From positions 1-33,553 of the IMG/VR virus record IMGVR_UViG_3300034198_015384: DNA of 33,553 bases; one strand, 5' to 3'. Made by a program: the position numbers and the translations under genes. The first letter of the stretch is position 1; every line of letters starts with the position of its first letter. The notes below the pieces were generated by a model. The model worked only from the letters and a program-made list of their open reading frames with translations, was not told the DNA's origin and did not search any database. Below, in pieces: positions 13,782 to 21,920 of this stretch. The stretch comes from a virus.

Positions 13782-15027
13782 TGCTAATCAAAATCGTTAT
13801 GGGACAAGATTAGCAGTTGATTTTCCTGACTTTCCAATGTTCTCTATACAACCTAGAAATTTTACGTTAATACAAGAAACCGGGAAACACGACATTGCCG
13901 AAATTAACTTTCCAGCTTTTAGCGACTTTTATTACAAGGCTTTAAAAACTGGCGTTCCTGTACAAGTTACCTGGGTAAATGAAAAAGGCAAAGGGAACTT
14001 TATTGGGTATGTCCACTCTTCAAGCATGACTACTCAAGCTAGTGCTGTTCGTTTAATAACTATCAAATGCGTTGGTTCTTCTTTTGTACTTAAAGAAGGT
14101 GGAGCTAAAATTTGGCGTAATAAAACTGCTAGTGAAATTGTTACTGAATTAGCAAAGAGCGCTAAATTAAAACCTGTAATTACTCCAAGCCCAGTTAGAT
14201 TTGCTCAACAGTCTTTAATTGGACATACGTATTGGGAAAAAATTCAAGAACTTGCACATCGCATAGGGTATGTGGCTCAAGTTGTAGGAGTAGAACTGCA
14301 CTTTCATCCTATGGATAAAATGATTGATAGTTTTGTCTCGTCAATACCCATTTTGTCATATCAAGATGGAGACATTGATTCAGGGTATGTTTACGAAGCA
14401 CAAACTTTAGATAGGTTTAAGCCTCTTGTAGGTGACCTTGTAGAAATTGGTGGTCATTCTAGAAAAGATAAAACTGTATTTGGTGTTGACCCTTTAACAG
14501 CTAAAACTTATTCTTCAACTTCATCTCCAAACAAAGTTGGGGCAAATCTCCGTGCTAACGTTAAAGCTTCTCTTTTTAAAGAATATGTACCCACCCGTAT
14601 TACAGGTAGCGTTGCTGAAAGCAAGGCAATGTCAGAGGCGCAAGCACAGTTAGCTCGTTGGTCTCTACCTGCTGAGGGCTCTGCACAAGGCGACGCACGC
14701 ATTGCACCCTACAGAACCATTGAGATAAATGGTACGGGAGATACTTCTGATGGATTTTGGATAGTTACTCGCGCTGAACACTTTATGGCATTTGATGGTC
14801 GGTATACAGTAGATTTTAAATGCGTTTCTGATGGCACTGGAGGAAACAAACCTTCTGCTTTTAGACCTGCAAAAGCTGCCGTAGTTCCGACTAGAAACAT
14901 AGAATACGAATTAGCTACGGGAACCCAACCAACACCGACCTCCGCTAAACTACACTCTGTAGAACCTCTGTATAACCAAACACAAGCTGGATTTAAAATA
15001 ACCCCTAGACGATGGGCAGGAAGATAA
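13774..15027 (+). CDS. Baseplate hub protein (gpD/gp27-like)
   Basis: A 417-residue protein with the hub fold typical of phage P2 late control protein D and T4 gp27: an N-terminal beta domain ('DIAEINFPAFSDFYYKALKTGVPVQVTW' region), a cysteine-poor helical insert 'AQQSLIGHTYWEKIQELAHRIGYVA', then a second barrel ending 'YTVDFKCVSDG'. In virions it forms the trimeric hub that seats the spike and begins the tube. The region ~230-300 (SSTSSPNKVGANLRANVKASLF) is a likely surface loop. It overlaps the gp25-like gene by one base (TAATG). Confidence 0.75.
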   Translation: MSNANQNRYGTRLAVDFPDFPMFSIQPRNFTLIQETGKHDIAEINFPAFSDFYYKALKTGVPVQVTWVNEKGKGNFIGYVHSSSMTTQASAVRLITIKCVGSSFVLKEGGAKIWRNKTASEIVTELAKSAKLKPVITPSPVRFAQQSLIGHTYWEKIQELAHRIGYVAQVVGVELHFHPMDKMIDSFVSSIPILSYQDGDIDSGYVYEAQTLDRFKPLVGDLVEIGGHSRKDKTVFGVDPLTAKTYSSTSSPNKVGANLRANVKASLFKEYVPTRITGSVAESKAMSEAQAQLARWSLPAEGSAQGDARIAPYRTIEINGTGDTSDGFWIVTRAEHFMAFDGRYTVDFKCVSDGTGGNKPSAFRPAKAAVVPTRNIEYELATGTQPTPTSAKLHSVEPLYNQTQAGFKITPRRWAGR

Positions 15028-15428
15028 TGCAAGAAGTAGCAATATCTATCCCATTTTCTTTTGATGTTTTTGGCAAAGTAACAACATCAACTGACCAAAA
15101 AAAGATATGGGCAGATAGAGTTCGTTCTGTTATAGGTACAAACCTACGTGAAAGATTAATGCGCCCTGAATTTGGGTGTCTTGTACCTAGTTCTTTTATG
15201 GAGACTCAAGACATGGCTTCATCAATGGTTATTACTGAGGTAGGTAGAGCTTTTTCTTCTCAGTTACAACCTTTAACTCTTCAAACTGTAGATACGACAT
15301 TTGATGAACCTACGGGAGTAATGGAAGTTACGGTTCTGTATAGCTTGCCAAACAATGACCAAATTGATACTACCGTTTCCTTTGTTTATATTGACAACAA
15401 CCAACCAATTTATGAGGAGAACCTGTGA
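15027..15428 (+). CDS. gp25-like baseplate wedge protein
   Basis: About 133 residues when started at ATG 15027, which overlaps the hub stop and has CAGGA upstream; an in-frame ATG at 15012 would add five residues. 'DQKKIWADRVRSVIGTNLRERLMRPEFGCLVPSS' contains the conserved gp25/W core: helix, R-x-x-R-P-x-F-G-C. This small protein has a lysozyme-like fold without catalytic activity and starts sheath assembly. It overlaps the next GTG (GTGA). Confidence 0.88.
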   Translation: MQEVAISIPFSFDVFGKVTTSTDQKKIWADRVRSVIGTNLRERLMRPEFGCLVPSSFMETQDMASSMVITEVGRAFSSQLQPLTLQTVDTTFDEPTGVMEVTVLYSLPNNDQIDTTVSFVYIDNNQPIYEENL

Positions 15429-16990
15429 GCGTAACCCCAGCATCTGATATTCCTATTGCTATTAGCTATACGGGACGTGACTACTACGCTCTCCGTGAAC
15501 AGCTAATTGCACGTATTCAAGACCGAATTCTTGCGTGGACTGCATCTGACCCATCAGATTTTGGCGTTGCTCTTGTAGAGGCTTTTGCTTATCTTGGCGA
15601 CATCATGTCGTATTACATTGACAGAAATGTCAATGAATCATTTATTACAACAGCAACACAACGAGACAGTGTGTTGAACATTGCACAAACATATGGTTAT
15701 GTAGCTGCTGGATACAGACAAGCTTCGGTCACTCTTTCATTTTTTAATTCTGGAACTGATGTTATTACAATTCCTCAAGGAACAGTTGTTTACGGAGACG
15801 TCATAACTGGAGATGTTGTAGAACAAGTTTATTTTACAACCCTAGCTGATGCAACAAGTGACCCAGGATTAAATAACGGAGATGTGACCGTTCAAGCTCT
15901 TAGTGGTCGTTCTGTAACTCTTGTTTCTACTAATGCAAATGTTTATGGAGAACTGGTGGGTACTTCAACACAAGTAACAAATATGTCATTTGAACTTTTA
16001 GAGACACCTGTTGTTGATGGAACTGTTGTTGTTTACGTTGAAGAAGGCAGTAGCTATTCAAAATGGACTCAAGTAGAGCACATCGTAGATTACGGTCCAT
16101 ACGACCAAGTCTTTACTGTAAAAAGTGATGCTAACAATATTGCTTCTATTTATTTTGGCGATGGAATCTCAGGACAGATGCCTGTTAATGGGTCGCAAAT
16201 TCGTGCTCAATACACCATAGGTGGAGGAGAAATAAGCAATGTATTGCCTGGAACATTGGTTAACATTGATTACGTACCTGGCTTAACACCTAATGAGTTA
16301 ACTGCACTTCAATCAGTAATTACTGTGTCTAATCAAGAAACAGCATTGGGTGGTTCAGACCCTGAACCATTATCTCAAGTTCGTTATGCCGCACCTCTTG
16401 CATTGCGTTCCAACAACAGAGCTATTACTTTGCAAGATTTTGCAAACCTTGCAAGTCAAGTAAGCGGTGTAGGAAAAGCTAAAGCAAAAGCAGATGTGTG
16501 GACATCTGTTACTCTTTACATTGCTCCTACACGTGTAGCTACTGACACAGATATTGCCCCAGGCCTTGATGGAACGGGTATGACTCAAAATGGTAACCCA
16601 ACAATTGAGTTTACAACTATATCAACCAACACAGCTAATGCTTTATCAGAAAAAACTTTGATTGGAACATCGGTTACTATTCAGCCTCCAACTTATGTAG
16701 ACGCAATCATCACCGTTCAATATGTAAAATTTAGTCAATACACAACTACTGAAATAGAAACTGCATTAAAAACAACTATTGTTACTGATTTTGGTTATAC
16801 TAACAATGACTTTGGTCAAACAATTTATCCACAAGATATTGAATATTCTTTACAACAAGTTCCTGGAATTAAAACTTCCAAAGTAACCGCTCTTCACCGT
16901 CAAGGCGATAGTGGCTTAAATACTCTTGTTGGTGCGGCTAATGAAATTTTTAGATTTCAAGAAGCTAACATCAGCGTAGGTTCTGTTTAA
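15425..16990 (+). CDS. Baseplate J / gp6-like wedge protein
   Basis: A 521-residue protein. The start 'IPIAISYTGRDYYALREQLIARI' with 'DPSDFGVALVEAFAYLGDIMSYYIDRNVNESFI' is the classic J-family N-terminus. 'YFGDGISGQMPVNGSQIRAQYTIGGGEISNV' and the 'RYAAPLALRSNNRAITLQDFANLASQVSGV' helix-strand segment complete the conserved core. It builds the wedge ring of the baseplate and controls sheath contraction. Start is GTG 15425 with TGAGGAGA just upstream. Confidence 0.93.
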   Translation: MSVTPASDIPIAISYTGRDYYALREQLIARIQDRILAWTASDPSDFGVALVEAFAYLGDIMSYYIDRNVNESFITTATQRDSVLNIAQTYGYVAAGYRQASVTLSFFNSGTDVITIPQGTVVYGDVITGDVVEQVYFTTLADATSDPGLNNGDVTVQALSGRSVTLVSTNANVYGELVGTSTQVTNMSFELLETPVVDGTVVVYVEEGSSYSKWTQVEHIVDYGPYDQVFTVKSDANNIASIYFGDGISGQMPVNGSQIRAQYTIGGGEISNVLPGTLVNIDYVPGLTPNELTALQSVITVSNQETALGGSDPEPLSQVRYAAPLALRSNNRAITLQDFANLASQVSGVGKAKAKADVWTSVTLYIAPTRVATDTDIAPGLDGTGMTQNGNPTIEFTTISTNTANALSEKTLIGTSVTIQPPTYVDAIITVQYVKFSQYTTTEIETALKTTIVTDFGYTNNDFGQTIYPQDIEYSLQQVPGIKTSKVTALHRQGDSGLNTLVGAANEIFRFQEANISVGSV

Positions 16991-17493
16991 TGGATAATGT
17001 TAAAAAAATACATGGTCTTTTTAGAGCAACGGTTTCAGATAACAAAGACCCAGGTAATCTTCGTCGTTTACGTGTAATCTCCCAAGCAACTGGAGACCAA
17101 GTAACTGATTGGATTTGGCCTGTAGAAGTTACTGGAACGCACACCGCTATCCCAGAAATTGGACAAGGTGTTTGGGTTTTGTACATAGGTGGAGACCCAG
17201 AGTACCCAGCATGGTTAGGTGTTTTTGGAAAATCCCCAAGCAATTCTAAACCAATTAAAATATTGCCATTAAAAAACACTGTAGTGTTAACTGGATTAAC
17301 GCCATATCTAATAACTGTAAAAGATGCGGATGGAACTACAGTAGTAGATGTAACCGCAACTTTGGTAGCTATGGCTACAAAACTAAAAGACCATGAGACT
17401 CGTGTTGCCTCCATAGAGTCTCAATTAACTACTCTTCACAGCACTTTGGGCACACGAACCTCAATAAACCACACTCATGGAACCAATGGCTAG
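16990..17493 (+). CDS. Baseplate spike OB-fold protein (gp5/gpV-like)
   Basis: A 167-residue protein. Residues ~8-80 are a gp5/VgrG-type OB-fold: 'GLFRATVSDNKDPGNLRRLRV', 'DWIWPVEV', 'IPEIGQGVWVLYIGGDPEYP' and 'WLGVFG'. The remaining part (TLVAMATKLKDHETRVASIESQL) is a short coiled coil, ending in 'SINHTHGTNG', a His-rich tip. It is the tail spike hub piece that first meets the envelope. Compared with T4 gp5 there is no lysozyme domain; hydrolases lie in the tape measure instead. It begins at the ATG overlapping the gpJ-like stop, and 66 non-coding bases follow. Confidence 0.82.
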   Translation: MDNVKKIHGLFRATVSDNKDPGNLRRLRVISQATGDQVTDWIWPVEVTGTHTAIPEIGQGVWVLYIGGDPEYPAWLGVFGKSPSNSKPIKILPLKNTVVLTGLTPYLITVKDADGTTVVDVTATLVAMATKLKDHETRVASIESQLTTLHSTLGTRTSINHTHGTNG

Positions 17494-17559
17494 TAGTTAA
17501 GGCAGTAAATACGGGGTAAATTAGAGAAAATAAACCTACTAGTTGAAGGAAAGAGAACA

Positions 17560-18009
17560 GTGACTGCATATTACCCAACGATAGTCAAAACCTTTGTTAA
17601 CAAGGTTGACTTTACAGACACGATTCTTGCTGACCATGTTAATAGCCTTCAAGATGAAGTTAATGCTCTTGAAGTAAACATTGGAACATATATCCGCACT
17701 AGCTCTGGTTGGGTTGGAACTTTTGACCGAACAATATCTATATGGAATACGCTTAAAGACCGATTAGCAAATATTGAATATGGTTTAAGTACAGCTTTTG
17801 ATGCTGTGCCTCCTGGAGGAACAACAGGACAAGTTTTAATAAAAAACTCTGGCTCTGACTATGCAACGATTTGGGCAGACATAAACGCTTTACCATCTTT
17901 TACAGGTAATCAAGGAAAATACCTTACAAACGATGGAACTCAAGCGTCTTGGGCAATTGTAGAACAACAGGAACAACAGGTTAGTCCACTGCTACTTATC
18001 GGAGCTTAA
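17560..18009 (+). CDS. Short tail fibre / fibre-adaptor protein
   Basis: A 149-residue protein starting at GTG 17560 with GAAGGAAAGAG upstream. An N-terminal 'DFTDTILADHVNSLQDEVNALEVNIG' helix is followed by 'PPGGTTGQVLIKNSGSDYAT' and 'GNQGKYLTNDGTQASWAIV'. These G-x-x-G-x-x-L-x-x-x-x-x-x-x-x-x-W modules are typical of fibre heads and connectors in many phages. The last residues (VEQQEQQVSPLLLIGA) look unlike the family. In the +1 frame the same DNA reads RTTGTTG then stop, as in the collagen-like segments that usually follow such modules, so the gene may have lost a longer fibre end. Confidence 0.7.
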   Translation: MTAYYPTIVKTFVNKVDFTDTILADHVNSLQDEVNALEVNIGTYIRTSSGWVGTFDRTISIWNTLKDRLANIEYGLSTAFDAVPPGGTTGQVLIKNSGSDYATIWADINALPSFTGNQGKYLTNDGTQASWAIVEQQEQQVSPLLLIGA

Positions 18010-18015
18010 TACCCC

Positions 18016-19968
18016 ATGGCTAAATACGGCAACGTTGTATACCACGGAGCTACTTACGGTGAAACTCCTAAGATTGCTTATTCTGTTGCGCCAATGTCGG
18101 TGCAAGTTATTGACTTTCATGTGGCATATGTTTATTGGCAACCCCCTAATGGTAACTTTTCTAAGTTTCGCCTTATAAGAAATCAAAATGGATTTCCAGA
18201 AACAGCAGAAGATGGTTATGTTGTATTTGAGCAAAGTTCTGCAGACGGTTCTAACATTAGTGGTCAAGTAACAAGAAATTACTTTTTTGATGGAGAAGAA
18301 AACCTAGGACAAGTTGGTATTGAATCAGGACGTCAAGTTTATTACAGTGTTTTTTTATTTACTAATGCAAAAATTTGGGTTAAAGCTGGGTCTACAACAG
18401 GAGTTGTACCAAAAGATACTGGCGCTACAGAAAAACTTTTAAACCTTTTGCCACGAGTGTTAACCAGTGAACAGATTAGTCCATTAGGCACTGTTTCTCC
18501 AGACTCTGCTATCTACAAATTTTTAGATGGATTTGCATTTACTTATGAAGAATGGTTAACAGATTTAGAGTTAATTCGTCCAACTCATGGAGTAGACAAA
18601 GCAAGTTACTCAACAATACCTGGCGAAGATTTAAACGTTGGCTTATCTATTGAACCAAACATACCAGCTATAAATCAACGTCGTTTAATTCGTGAAGCTT
18701 TTTATATGTATAGCCATCGTGGATTAAAACTTGGCATTGAAGACTATGCAGAGTCGTTAACTGGTTACCCACCTGTTGCAACTGTTTCTCCCAACCTACT
18801 CTTGACCGTTCAAGATTCTACCTTTTATAACTCTGTTGGTAATTGGGTAGCAACAGGAGCAACAATTGAACCAGCTACAAATATAGTACCTGCTACAACT
18901 AGTAATCAAATTGACACTACTTATACCTGCAAAATTACAGCAGCTAGTTCTGGAAGTATGATTTTAGGTGCATCATCCCCAATAACAAAAGGAATACCAG
19001 TAAACGCAAGTACTCAATACACTTTTGGCTGTTACCTAAAGTCTCCTTCAAGTGCTGGAACAATTACAATATCTGTTCAATTCTTTGATAAAGATGGTAA
19101 CTCAACTTCTTCATACCATTCTGGAACCGCTACAGCAGCAAACAACACGTGGAAAACAACAAGTGTTACAGCAACTACTGATGCTACATCTAGTTACGCT
19201 ATTCTTAAAATTTCTTACAGTGCTGCTGGAACTTATTATGTTGACCAAGTAAGCGCTCAACTTGGAGACACAGTTACCTACGACGAAGCTCGTGCAATTA
19301 CATTGCTTCTTAATCCTAAAAAAGAAAATTACATTAAGAACCCTTCATTTGAAGTAGATGCTTCAACATGGACGGTAACTGGAGCAACGTTTAGCCAAGA
19401 AAGTGACGTTCCTACAGATGGTTATTCCGGAACATATAGTGGAAAGTTTGTAGCTGCTGGAGATTGGTCAATAAAAACTGTTGACAAAATTCCAGTTGAC
19501 CCAGGCTCTTACATCACTGCATCTATGTACTCTAAATCAACAGACATGACTTCTATGAATATGTCTCTTGATGTTTATGACTTAAACGACACTTTGTTAT
19601 TCTCTTTTACTGATACTCACAGCATCATGACAACGTGGATGAGGAACTCTATAAGTGGACTTATACCCTCTGACTCAACAGCAAGCTACGCAGAACTAAA
19701 GTTTTCTGGAACAGCAGGGACTCTGTACTTAGATTCGATTCAAGCAGAAGACACCTATGAAGCTACCGATTACTTTGACGGCTCAATGCCAGAACAGTTT
19801 GGCGCTGTCTGGGCGGGAACACCTCATGCTTCCTCTACTTTACTTTATCCAAGTAAACTAGTCAAGATTCCAAGGTTAGCTGGAACCCTTAATGATTGGG
19901 TACCTATGAATGCTTGGTGGCGAATCATCACCCCGGCTAAAGAGGAATATAACAATCTGACCGTGTAG
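18016..19968 (+). CDS. Tail protein I-like protein fused to carbohydrate-binding-type domains
   Basis: A 650-residue protein. The N-terminal ~130 residues are fibronectin-III-like (FHVAYVYWQPPNG...FRLIRNQNGFP). Residues ~140-255 ('LLNLLPRVLTSEQ', 'AIYKFLDGFAFTYEEWLTDLELI', 'RRLIREAFYMYSHRGLKLGIEDYAESLTGY') resemble phage tail protein I (gpI), which anchors fibres to the baseplate. Then come two jelly-roll modules resembling CBM4/9 domains, at ~262-415 and ~435-590 ('NYIKNPSFEVDASTWTVTGA', 'YLDSIQAEDTYEATDYFDGS'). The order suggests a baseplate-anchored sugar-binding receptor protein. The C-terminus (DWVPMNAWWRIITPA) is Trp-rich. Confidence 0.75.
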   Translation: MAKYGNVVYHGATYGETPKIAYSVAPMSVQVIDFHVAYVYWQPPNGNFSKFRLIRNQNGFPETAEDGYVVFEQSSADGSNISGQVTRNYFFDGEENLGQVGIESGRQVYYSVFLFTNAKIWVKAGSTTGVVPKDTGATEKLLNLLPRVLTSEQISPLGTVSPDSAIYKFLDGFAFTYEEWLTDLELIRPTHGVDKASYSTIPGEDLNVGLSIEPNIPAINQRRLIREAFYMYSHRGLKLGIEDYAESLTGYPPVATVSPNLLLTVQDSTFYNSVGNWVATGATIEPATNIVPATTSNQIDTTYTCKITAASSGSMILGASSPITKGIPVNASTQYTFGCYLKSPSSAGTITISVQFFDKDGNSTSSYHSGTATAANNTWKTTSVTATTDATSSYAILKISYSAAGTYYVDQVSAQLGDTVTYDEARAITLLLNPKKENYIKNPSFEVDASTWTVTGATFSQESDVPTDGYSGTYSGKFVAAGDWSIKTVDKIPVDPGSYITASMYSKSTDMTSMNMSLDVYDLNDTLLFSFTDTHSIMTTWMRNSISGLIPSDSTASYAELKFSGTAGTLYLDSIQAEDTYEATDYFDGSMPEQFGAVWAGTPHASSTLLYPSKLVKIPRLAGTLNDWVPMNAWWRIITPAKEEYNNLTV

Positions 19969-19977
19969 GATGCCCGC

Positions 19978-20256
19978 ATGGTTAACCTACTCATAGCTGT
20001 CTTTCTTTCAGGAATTGCTGTCACTTTTACCATTGAGTTAATCTCACTTGGTTTAGGATTGTTTTTTAATAAGGAACGCATCTATAGCGTTTTTTCGTTG
20101 CCGCTTAGTATTGGCGCATTGATGTGCTTTTACTCTTTGGATAAAAAATCTATAGTTGCTATACCTGCAATTGCTTTTGTTGTTTTAATGTTAAATAAAT
20201 TCATTAATAAACCAGTTGTTATCAATGCTTCCAGACGTAATACACCTAGGATTTAA
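19978..20256 (+). CDS. Small membrane protein, possible holin
   Basis: A 92-residue protein with about three hydrophobic segments: ~3-30 (LLIAVFLSGIAVTFTIELIS onward), ~38-53 and ~58-75 (SIVAIPAIAFVVLMLN), then a basic C-terminal tail KPVVINASRRNTPRI. The size, multiple membrane segments and charged end suit a holin, and its place right after the tail module is a common lysis-gene position. No endolysin gene is next to it, so the role is uncertain. It ends one base before the next ATG. Confidence 0.55.
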   Translation: MVNLLIAVFLSGIAVTFTIELISLGLGLFFNKERIYSVFSLPLSIGALMCFYSLDKKSIVAIPAIAFVVLMLNKFINKPVVINASRRNTPRI

Positions 20257-20850
20257 ATGAAGATTGCTATTTTTTCAGAAGACAATTTAGATGTTGCACG
20301 AGGCGTTGACCAACTAATCACTAAATACTCTGAACAATCTCCCGAGATTATTTTTCCTGTAAAGGCACGTCAAGATGATTTTTCTCAGTCAGTAATACGC
20401 AACTGCATTGAGAACAAGGTTAAGGTAACTGCTTACACTAAGGACATCAGCCACATGTCTTTCATCGGTTATCAAGCAACCAAGGTAGTCATTGCAGATG
20501 ACCCCATCCAAGAAGTTTTGCACCAACTTTCGCCAGGAGATGCAGTTGGCATTGTTTGGTTAGATACCATGGGTGACCACTTGGTCTTGCATACCTTGGA
20601 AGATTTGGCATTAGATGTTTGGGATATAACAGATGGGTTAGACCCCATTGAGATTGATGACGACCCCTTTACAAACATGGACCCAGACGACCTTCATGAC
20701 ACCATCCACAAAACAGTTGATGTTTTAGTAGATATGCTGGCAGCTTACGTAGCCACTACGGTTATGGAGTCACTAGGTGAGGCAGTCATGGAGCACATAC
20801 TCAACCAACAAAAGAAAAACATTTCACCTTTTGACGACTTGGACGATTAG
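20257..20850 (+). CDS. Unknown acidic protein at start of early region
   Basis: A 197-residue protein starting 'MKIAIFSEDNLDVARGVDQLI', an alternating beta-alpha beginning reminiscent of a Rossmann-like fold ('VKVTAYTKDISHM...ATKVVIADDPIQEVL'). The middle (DPIEIDDDPFTNMDPDDLHD) is strongly acidic, followed by a hydrophobic-amphipathic helix 'TVDVLVDMLAAYVATTVMESLGEAVMEHIL' split over residues ~152-182. I do not recognise the family. The position between the membrane protein and the replication initiator suggests an early accessory or regulatory role. Confidence 0.6.
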   Translation: MKIAIFSEDNLDVARGVDQLITKYSEQSPEIIFPVKARQDDFSQSVIRNCIENKVKVTAYTKDISHMSFIGYQATKVVIADDPIQEVLHQLSPGDAVGIVWLDTMGDHLVLHTLEDLALDVWDITDGLDPIEIDDDPFTNMDPDDLHDTIHKTVDVLVDMLAAYVATTVMESLGEAVMEHILNQQKKNISPFDDLDD

Positions 20851-20853
20851 CTT

Positions 20854-21828
20854 ATGATGCCACCTGAGGCTTTTACAGCCAACATCTCGGATTTCCAGTT
20901 CCGACTGCTGGCTATTTTATGCCGTTTAGCGGGGCCTGGAGGCCTCGTACAGGCCTCAGTAGCAGAGCTCTGTGCAGAGAGTGGCAAGTTAAGTGACAAG
21001 ACGGTCCGTAGCGCCCTCAAGGGTTTGGAGAAGGCAGAGCTCATAGCCACTCAATCCACCAAACGGGCTAACGGTTATCAAGGCAAGAAACTTATCTTGG
21101 TAAAAAATTACCGCACTGTGGATAACCAAACGGTAAAAAATTACCGCACCTCACATGACTATGTGGCTAATAGTTACATTAGCCATCCTAGCTATAAGCC
21201 ATTAGTACCTAATAGCCAAATAGCTAATAGTAATAAATTAAAAGAATCTGAAACCAAAGGTTTCACAAAGGAGATTAAGGTTCCTATGAGAAAATGGGAA
21301 GATGATGCAGACTCTCTGGCAGGCTTTGGTCTTGTTGAACCGAAGGATGCACCGCAGCCAACGATTAGAAAGTCCGACCCCAAAACCCGTGGTAAGAGAC
21401 CAGAGCATGAATGGACTGCCATGGACGTTGCTGCTGAGTTTAGTTACCAGGTCGGGCGCAAATATCCTCTTCTCCCGGGAACTGTTAGCGTCAAACAATT
21501 ATCGGGCGCCCTTAGAAAGTTCAGAACCCAGTACGCCACAACCCCGCTTATAGAGCTTGAGTTGTTACGCCTGTTCATGGGCGATGAGCGTAACTTCAAA
21601 GACATTGGCGACGAGGCACCTTTGCTTTACAAGAAGTACCTTGCGTCTTTTGGCACCAAGATGAACCAAGCACGAGAAAATTTAGGGCTTAACAAAGTAA
21701 CGGCTAAGATAGAAACTACTAAAGCTTCTGATAGGCTCTTGGCAAGTGATGGTCGTACCTTCCAGAACTCGCTTTCTGGTCGTGCACAACTAGAACGTCA
21801 TGAAAAGCGTTTGAAGGAGGTAAAGTGA
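20854..21828 (+). CDS. Winged-helix replication initiator-like protein
   Basis: A 324-residue protein. Residues ~8-85 form a winged helix ('SDFQFRLLAILCRLAGPGGL', 'VAELCAESGKLSDKTVRSALKGLEKAELI', wing 'KRANGYQGKKLILV'), as in phage replication initiators of the O/DnaD type. The middle (NYRTVDNQTVKNYRTS to ~residue 135) is low-complexity and coincides with iteron-like DNA repeats and an AT-rich tract. The C-terminal half, 'SVKQLSGALRKFRTQYATTP' and 'FKDIGDEAPLLYKKYLASFG', probably contacts a loader or helicase. The next genes encode exactly those. It would bind origin DNA and recruit the DnaC-like and DnaB-like proteins downstream. The stop overlaps the next GTG (GTGA). Confidence 0.72.
   Translation: MMPPEAFTANISDFQFRLLAILCRLAGPGGLVQASVAELCAESGKLSDKTVRSALKGLEKAELIATQSTKRANGYQGKKLILVKNYRTVDNQTVKNYRTSHDYVANSYISHPSYKPLVPNSQIANSNKLKESETKGFTKEIKVPMRKWEDDADSLAGFGLVEPKDAPQPTIRKSDPKTRGKRPEHEWTAMDVAAEFSYQVGRKYPLLPGTVSVKQLSGALRKFRTQYATTPLIELELLRLFMGDERNFKDIGDEAPLLYKKYLASFGTKMNQARENLGLNKVTAKIETTKASDRLLASDGRTFQNSLSGRAQLERHEKRLKEVK
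21099..21149 (+). repeat. Two exact 18-bp direct repeats (iterons) inside the initiator gene
   Basis: GGTAAAAAATTACCGCAC occurs at 21099-21116 and exactly again at 21132-21149, 33 bases apart start to start (about three helical turns, same face). Each repeat contains an inverted GGTAA/TTACC pair, as expected for a site bound by a dimeric winged-helix initiator. Confidence 0.8.
21099..21240 (+). other. Putative replication origin (lambda-like, within the initiator gene)
   Basis: The two 18-bp iterons are followed by an AT-rich tract (21151-21240) with a perfect TGGCTAA/TTAGCCA inverted repeat (21164-21170 and 21179-21185) and several related CTAATAG words, ending TAATAAATTAAAAGAA. Iterons then an AT-rich unwinding region, inside the coding sequence of the initiator, is the organisation of the lambda O gene. 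The protein here is low-complexity, which suits a linker that tolerates origin DNA. Inferred, not proven. Confidence 0.5.
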
Positions 21829-21920
21829 AGGAAGTACTTGGTTACTTACTTCTAATACTCAGCACACTTATTGGAACAAATCTAATCCTGGGAGGATTTA
21901 AAAAGTGGCAAAAAAGATAA
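21825..21920 (+). CDS. 31-residue single-span membrane peptide
   Basis: GTG 21825 overlaps the previous stop (GTGA) and has a near-perfect GGAGGTAAA ribosome site 5 bases upstream. The peptide is a short head, a ~18-residue hydrophobic span (GYLLLILSTLIGTNLILGG) and a basic tail KKWQKR, a clean single-span topology. Its end overlaps the start of the next gene by 16 bases. Role unknown; the strong ribosome site argues that it is translated. Confidence 0.6.
   Translation: MKEVLGYLLLILSTLIGTNLILGGFKKWQKR

Noticed and set aside
16971-17414. Minus-strand ORF of 147 codons over the spike gene
   Set aside because: No ribosome site or family motif, and it lies opposite a clear OB-fold spike gene; all other genes are on the + strand.
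17494-17559. T4-type late promoter (TATAAATA) in the gap before the short fibre gene
   Set aside because: Only GTAAATAC is present, not the full late-promoter sequence; the rest is a ribosome site for GTG 17560.
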